A DNA stretch of 10,161 nucleotides from Euryarchaeota archaeon UBA258 (GTDB taxonomy: Archaea > Thermoplasmatota > Poseidoniia > Poseidoniales > Poseidoniaceae), in assembly GCA_002502605.1 (NCBI GenBank), contig DAPR01000027.1, positions 1 to 10,161 on the forward strand, written 5' to 3'. Positions 6,365-10,161 of the stretch are shown here, piece after piece. Within the stretch, counting starts at the first letter, position 1; each line of letters starts with the position of its first letter. The notes under the pieces are model-generated. The model ran no database searches and had not been told where the DNA came from. It saw only the letters and a program-made list of their open reading frames with translations. Both the position numbers and the translations under genes were made by a program.

Positions 6365-7321
6365 ATGCTGTCGCGCAATACCCGTCTTCTTCTGGTTGGC
6401 CTCTTGGCGCTCCTCTTCGCAGCACCCGCTTTAGGGATGCCCGGTGGACCCCCATGGAAGAACGGAGATTCCCTCGTTGTTGAGAGCGGTTGTTCTTGCC
6501 ACGGCGATGGCGTTCCGTCCACCGAAGTCGTCGTATCCATCTCCGGTGTGCCCCGGTCGTACACACTCGATGAAACATACACATTCACCGTCACGCTGCA
6601 GCATGCGTCGAACGCAGAAGGTGGCTTCATGATTTGGGATTACAACATGGGAACCCTCACCCCAGGGGAAGGCTCTGCGGTGGTCCCGGATGAACCGGGA
6701 GCCATTGCTCAAAGCGCAGTTGGTAACAACTGGGTGTTCACATGGACAGCACCAAGCGAAGACATTGGCGTCGTTCCCTTCCAACTCGTTGGTAATGCGG
6801 TGAACGGTAACGGAAATTTCGATGCAGGTGATGCTTGGAACATCCTTTCCTTCTCCATCTCCGAACCTGGATCAACGACCAATGAAGGCGCTGAAGAAGA
6901 AGCAGTTCGCACCATCAGCGTTGGTGATTACGACAGCCTCTTTGTAGCCGATGTCGATCCAGCAGTGGCAGAAGCTGAACGTCAAGAGCAAATCGCAGAC
7001 CAATTCTTCGAAGAAGGGAACATCTACTACTATGCCACCTTCTGTATCTTGTTGGTTGCAGCCGTCATCCAAGGCGAGTTCTATCAACGAAAGTTTGGTG
7101 GAGGTCATGAACACCTCGACAAGAGTTTAGCCATCCCACAAGGCATCCGACGAGGAGCATTGAGTGCTGGATTACTCGTGTTGTTCGCCTACCTCATGGA
7201 CAATGATTTCGATTGGCAAGTTCGATTGACCGTCGGTATGTGCACATTGTGGGCCATGTATGGTGTCTATCGAACAGTTGCCCAAGCACGAGCGGAACCT
7301 CAAGCGAAAGACCTCGTTTGA
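6365..7321 (+). CDS. Exported membrane-anchored protein with Reeler-like domain and CxCH motif
   Basis: No specific function recognised. The 318-residue protein begins with a signal peptide (hydrophobic residues 8-20, likely cleavage near APALG at 20-24). The mature part opens with ESGCSCHGDG: C43, C45, H46. The following region, about 50-180, resembles the Reeler-like or choice-of-anchor domains of exported bacterial and archaeal proteins, which often start with a CxxCH heme motif. Matching landmarks are ISGVPRSYTLDETYTFTVTL, GGFMIWD and FQLVGNAVNGNGNFDAGD. Here the heme motif is one residue short (CxCH), so covalent heme is doubtful. An acidic linker (about 185-218) leads to three hydrophobic segments near 220-238, 264-281 and 288-305, so the domain sits outside the membrane. 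It may be cotranscribed with the TatC-like gene 36 bases downstream. Involvement in electron transfer is inference. Confidence 0.8.
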   Translation: MLSRNTRLLLVGLLALLFAAPALGMPGGPPWKNGDSLVVESGCSCHGDGVPSTEVVVSISGVPRSYTLDETYTFTVTLQHASNAEGGFMIWDYNMGTLTPGEGSAVVPDEPGAIAQSAVGNNWVFTWTAPSEDIGVVPFQLVGNAVNGNGNFDAGDAWNILSFSISEPGSTTNEGAEEEAVRTISVGDYDSLFVADVDPAVAEAERQEQIADQFFEEGNIYYYATFCILLVAAVIQGEFYQRKFGGGHEHLDKSLAIPQGIRRGALSAGLLVLFAYLMDNDFDWQVRLTVGMCTLWAMYGVYRTVAQARAEPQAKDLV

Positions 7322-7357
7322 TCCACATCACATTCCCCTACGGGTCGAGTGTCCACC

Positions 7358-8674
7358 ATGTCGTTGCAACTAGAACGGGATTCTCGGACACATGTTCAAT
7401 CACACTTGGATGAACTCACCAGTCGCGTAACCCTTGTTTTTGCCCTCATTGCTGCAACGACACTCCTTTTTTCCACTCAAATTGATGGATGGCTTGATGC
7501 CCTATTGGCAGCAATTGACCCTTGTGAAACAGAGTGCTTGAACCTCTATGACCCAGCGCGTTGGAGTGCCGTGCGATGGTTGAGTTCCACACTGGCCGCG
7601 ACGCTAGCCTGTATGCCAATCCTCTTGCACCAAGCATGGTCCTTCTCGAACAAGGGACTGCTCCCCTCAGAGCGTTCATGGATGATTCGATGGATGATTG
7701 GTGGAACGATTGCCTCAATCATAATTATCGCACTTACTCTGCTGTGGTTGTTGCCATTTGTCTTTGACTCTGGTCACTCCATACAGACAGACATGGGGCT
7801 TGTGGCAAGGTATGATGCAGTGTTGATGCTTTCGATTTCGGTTGCGGTGATCTGGACTCAGATGGTCGTAACGGTTGCCATCTTGGGCATGGCTATAGCG
7901 GGTCAACTTGGCGTCCTTAATGCGCAAACTGCTGATTGGTGGAGAATACGCTGCTATGGGCTCGTTTTGATGTTGCTTTACGCCTCATTGCCAGAATTTG
8001 GCTCCCTCGCCTTCATCCTCATGCTTGGCTCTGTTTTTGCAATCGAGAGCGTTTGCAAATCATGGCTACGGCAACCTGCACCACAAACCCTCAACTCGGT
8101 CACAGTCATGGACGAAGAAGGGGGCGCTCGTCGACCTGTGTTGATCGAATGCCAATGCTCAGGGGCGGCAGTGCCATTGCCATCCCCAATTGATCTCAAT
8201 ATGCCAAACTTAGTCTACCACAGCTTATGCACTTCAAACAGTGAAAGGGAGCAAGTGTATGATGCACTGAGGACCAGTCGAACAACGGATGCCTTCATCA
8301 CAGGTTGTGATGGCAGCCCTCTCAGTGACCTTTTCAAATCAAATTGCGCCTCCCTTGGTGTGAACACGAGTGGTCTCGACCTTCTGGTTCGTCAATCCTA
8401 TCGAACTCGCCCTGCAAATAACCCAGAATTGGAATTCCAAATCATGGCTGCACAACTTGGGTCACCGTGGCCTGAATCTCAACAACTCGATCGCATAACC
8501 AGCCTGATTGATCGAAATCCGAACGACCGATTCGTCTACACTGCCAAGACTACAGATGCCTTGTGGGGGCTCCAACTCAAACCCGATCAGGTCTTGATTC
8601 GATTGCAGCCAGATCAACTCAAGACGTTCGTCAATTCAGTAGGAACAACCTATGCAAACGTCTCACCTCTGTGA
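7358..8674 (+). CDS. tatC: TatC-like membrane protein fused to an HdrA-N-like cysteine domain
   Basis: The first 235 residues match TatC, the core receptor of twin-arginine protein export. HLDELTSR at 16-23 corresponds to HLxELRxR; ILLHQAWSFSNKGLL leads to E105, the position of E. coli E103; six hydrophobic segments lie at about 24-45, 71-92, 108-133, 150-177, 201-211 and 216-233. The acidic residue of the fourth segment (E. coli E170, FExP) is absent: the local sequence is IWTQMVV. Normal TatC ends here at 230-280 residues, but this protein has 438. The extension, which TatC topology places in the cytoplasm, contains C265 and C267 (ECQCSG), C291 (LCTSN), C317 (GCDGSP) and C330 (NCASLG). That order and spacing resembles the N-terminal [4Fe-4S] domain of HdrA. 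The last 85 residues are unrecognised. The start could also be GTG at 7349; neither has a strong ribosome binding site. The TatC assignment is firm, the HdrA comparison tentative. Confidence 0.82.
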   Translation: MSLQLERDSRTHVQSHLDELTSRVTLVFALIAATTLLFSTQIDGWLDALLAAIDPCETECLNLYDPARWSAVRWLSSTLAATLACMPILLHQAWSFSNKGLLPSERSWMIRWMIGGTIASIIIIALTLLWLLPFVFDSGHSIQTDMGLVARYDAVLMLSISVAVIWTQMVVTVAILGMAIAGQLGVLNAQTADWWRIRCYGLVLMLLYASLPEFGSLAFILMLGSVFAIESVCKSWLRQPAPQTLNSVTVMDEEGGARRPVLIECQCSGAAVPLPSPIDLNMPNLVYHSLCTSNSEREQVYDALRTSRTTDAFITGCDGSPLSDLFKSNCASLGVNTSGLDLLVRQSYRTRPANNPELEFQIMAAQLGSPWPESQQLDRITSLIDRNPNDRFVYTAKTTDALWGLQLKPDQVLIRLQPDQLKTFVNSVGTTYANVSPL

Positions 8675-8754
8675 TGCATCTGTTCTCCAACCGCTTAGAA
8701 CATCCACAAAACACACAAGGATTCAAACCCGATGGGCATGAGGTCGCTGCATGA
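8674..8754 (+). CDS. Possible 26-residue micro-ORF bridging two genes
   Basis: An ATG overlaps the TatC-like stop (TGATG at 8672-8676), and the reading frame ends in a TGA that overlaps the next gene's start (ATGA at 8751-8754). The peptide starts MHLFSNRLEH and ends DGHEVAA; it is polar, without a membrane segment or known motif. There is no ribosome binding site of its own, so translation would depend on reinitiation. The exact double overlap is suggestive, but a 26-codon open stretch can arise by chance. Confidence 0.3.
   Translation: MHLFSNRLEHPQNTQGFKPDGHEVAA
8740..8744 (+). promoter_or_regulatory. Ribosome binding site for the M6-type peptidase
   Basis: GAGGT six bases before the ATG at 8751. 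It supports that start, which is immediately followed by a hydrophobic signal sequence. Confidence 0.6.
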
Positions 8755-10161
8755 ACCCAAAGGTTGGCGTCCCATTGGTGATTGCCCTCCTCATAGTGAG
8801 CAGTTGGGCGTTCATAAACGGTGAACAAATCGATGATTGGGTTCGGGACAATCAATTGTCCTCCGATGAATCCGCTGAAACGTTGCTTGAAATTCAAGAG
8901 GAAGAGCGATGGTTGGTTCTTGTCGCAGATTTCCCATCACAGCGTGCAAGTGAGGCATGGGGTGTAAACCAAGCCCAAAACATGCTCGATGACATTGCCC
9001 GTTCCTATATTGAACAATTAACCGACGGTCAAACGAACCTCACCATTGTCGTTCACCAAGAAGTGGCAACTGCCTCGGAGGATGTGGGGCGTTACGGCTC
9101 AGATTTTGAGGGAAACCGTGACACGGACTCCGCCGGCAATTTTCTCCCCCTCGATCTTGCAGAAGAAGTGGTCTTAGATTTGGCATCGAGCATCAATTGG
9201 TCGCAGTTTGATTTGAACGGTGACGATGAAGTCGATCGTTTGCTCATTCTTCACACAACAAAAGGCCAAGAAGAAACTCCGGCCCAAAGCGAAAAGATTT
9301 GGAGTCACTTTACTCACTTTGAAACCCCCCTTGATGTGGGAGACGGTCTATCAGTGGGGCATTACACCATGGCAAGCTTACGCACCGGATCCAGTGGAAT
9401 GGGAACCGTCCTTCACGAAATGCTTCACCAAATGGGCGCCTTAGACCTCTATCCCGTTCACGATTCTAGCCTAGATACAGATTGGCACGGTGTGGGGAAT
9501 TGGGACATTATGGCCAGCGGCAATTGGAATGGCGGCGGAGCATGGCCTGCTTTACCGACTTCGCCAACAATGGAATTGATTGGATTAGAGCGGATTATCG
9601 AGATGGATTTGGAATGGCCAGAAGCATCGATTGCTCCCTGCATAGGGCCGACGGTCGAAATGCTAGGTATGAGCGAAGGCGGGATGGCATTGAAAATTCC
9701 TCTCAACGATCAGGAACACGTTTGGATTGAACGGCATACTGATGTGGGCTTCAGTGGCCATCTGCCAGGAGCGGGCATTTTGGTGATGATTCAAGATCGC
9801 AGTGTAGGTGACGAGGAAAGAAATGAACTGAACAGGGATCCCGAACAGCCTTGGTTGGCTGTCGTTGAAGCAGATGGCGCAGATGACATGCGTCGTGGCC
9901 TCAATGATGGTGAGGAGCAAGATTTGTTCCAAAATGGCTCTTCATTTGGAGCGAGCGGAATTCAAATTCGAAATCATGATGGTTTCCTTGTACCATGGAC
10001 GGCAACAGTTCAAGGAACGACAAATATGAGCATCGCATTCACCTCGGAATCATGCACTCCAGGGTTGACTGCTGACGGACCAGATTTCGGCGCCGTTCTG
10101 CTCCCAGACCAACCTTACAACATCACAGTAGAAACTTCACAACCATGTAACTTAACTCAAA
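8751..10161 (+). CDS. Exported M6-type (immune inhibitor A-like) metallopeptidase, 3' truncated
   Basis: Zinc metallopeptidase probably exported or anchored outside the cell. The frame stays open for 470 codons to the window edge, so the C-terminus is missing. Residues 7-20 (VPLVIALLIVSSWA) form a hydrophobic signal or anchor after a single Lys. The zinc site is LHEMLHQMGALD, with H222, E223, H226 and D232 in the HExxHxxGxxD pattern. The Met-turn is WDIMASGNW with M254. DLNGDDEVD (D154-D162) just before a hydrophobic strand is the calcium-loop-like segment often seen in M6 enzymes, and SPTMELIGLERI continues the fold after the Met-turn. The remainder, about 300-470, is beta-rich, with later cysteines at 293, 445 and 467. 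The start overlaps the micro-ORF stop, implying translation in series with the TatC-like gene. The substrate is unknown; scavenging of extracellular protein is plausible for marine heterotrophic archaea. Confidence 0.9.
   Translation, partial: MNPKVGVPLVIALLIVSSWAFINGEQIDDWVRDNQLSSDESAETLLEIQEEERWLVLVADFPSQRASEAWGVNQAQNMLDDIARSYIEQLTDGQTNLTIVVHQEVATASEDVGRYGSDFEGNRDTDSAGNFLPLDLAEEVVLDLASSINWSQFDLNGDDEVDRLLILHTTKGQEETPAQSEKIWSHFTHFETPLDVGDGLSVGHYTMASLRTGSSGMGTVLHEMLHQMGALDLYPVHDSSLDTDWHGVGNWDIMASGNWNGGGAWPALPTSPTMELIGLERIIEMDLEWPEASIAPCIGPTVEMLGMSEGGMALKIPLNDQEHVWIERHTDVGFSGHLPGAGILVMIQDRSVGDEERNELNRDPEQPWLAVVEADGADDMRRGLNDGEEQDLFQNGSSFGASGIQIRNHDGFLVPWTATVQGTTNMSIAFTSESCTPGLTADGPDFGAVLLPDQPYNITVETSQPCNLTQ

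Noticed and set aside
8563..8754. A 63-codon frame starting inside the TatC-like gene
   Set aside because: Its first half is an out-of-frame shadow of the TatC-like tail; only the last 26 codons after 8674 have suggestive stop/start overlaps.
9220..9444. A 74-codon plus-strand frame at the peptidase zinc site
   Set aside because: The long frame from 8751 carries HExxHxxGxxD and the Met-turn; this frame has no motif and overlaps it completely.
1..10161. CRISPR array, tRNA, rRNA, insertion sequence or attachment site
   Set aside because: No regularly spaced repeats, cloverleaf, rRNA-like stretch, transposase motif or terminal inverted repeats were seen by eye on either strand.

Overview
The window looks archaeal and marine, most likely a Marine Group II euryarchaeon (Candidatus Poseidoniales). 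That is a judgement of moderate confidence, based on the TrmB/V4R-type regulator, the A/T-tract promoters placed as archaeal TATA boxes, the gene content (split proton-translocating transhydrogenase, LDH-like malate dehydrogenase, large secreted M6-type peptidase) and short gene spacings with clear GGAGG ribosome binding sites. No rRNA, tRNA, IS element, CRISPR array or phage gene was seen, and coding density is very high.

Bases 1-2229 (+ strand) hold three closely spaced genes: a regulator-like protein with a TrmB-like effector domain followed by a V4R domain, an A-type iron-sulfur carrier (IscA/ErpA family) with an unusual cysteine-bearing N-terminal extension, and a YgfZ/GcvT-like folate-binding protein. 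The last two both point to Fe-S cluster delivery or maintenance. The folate-binding gene converges directly on malate dehydrogenase (bases 2230-3195, - strand); the two stop codons abut inside the palindrome TGATCA.

A 183-base divergent promoter region separates malate dehydrogenase from the three-gene transhydrogenase operon (bases 3379-6270, + strand: alpha subunit NAD-binding domain, alpha membrane segment, beta subunit). Malate dehydrogenase makes or consumes NADH; transhydrogenase uses the proton gradient to pass hydride from NADH to NADP+. Together they suggest a redox-balancing locus.

Bases 6274-10161 (+ strand) are less ordinary. A membrane-anchored exported protein has a Reeler-like domain and an atypical CxCH motif. 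Next is a TatC-like membrane protein with a C-terminal cytoplasmic extension whose five cysteines follow the pattern of the N-terminal Fe-S domain of heterodisulfide reductase subunit HdrA. A possible 26-residue micro-ORF overlaps the neighbouring genes at both ends. Last is an exported M6-type (immune inhibitor A-like) metallopeptidase that runs off the window. The TatC-HdrA-like fusion is the most surprising item here: it would put a redox or Fe-S module on a protein-translocase-like membrane subunit, beside the transhydrogenase operon and a possible exported heme protein.
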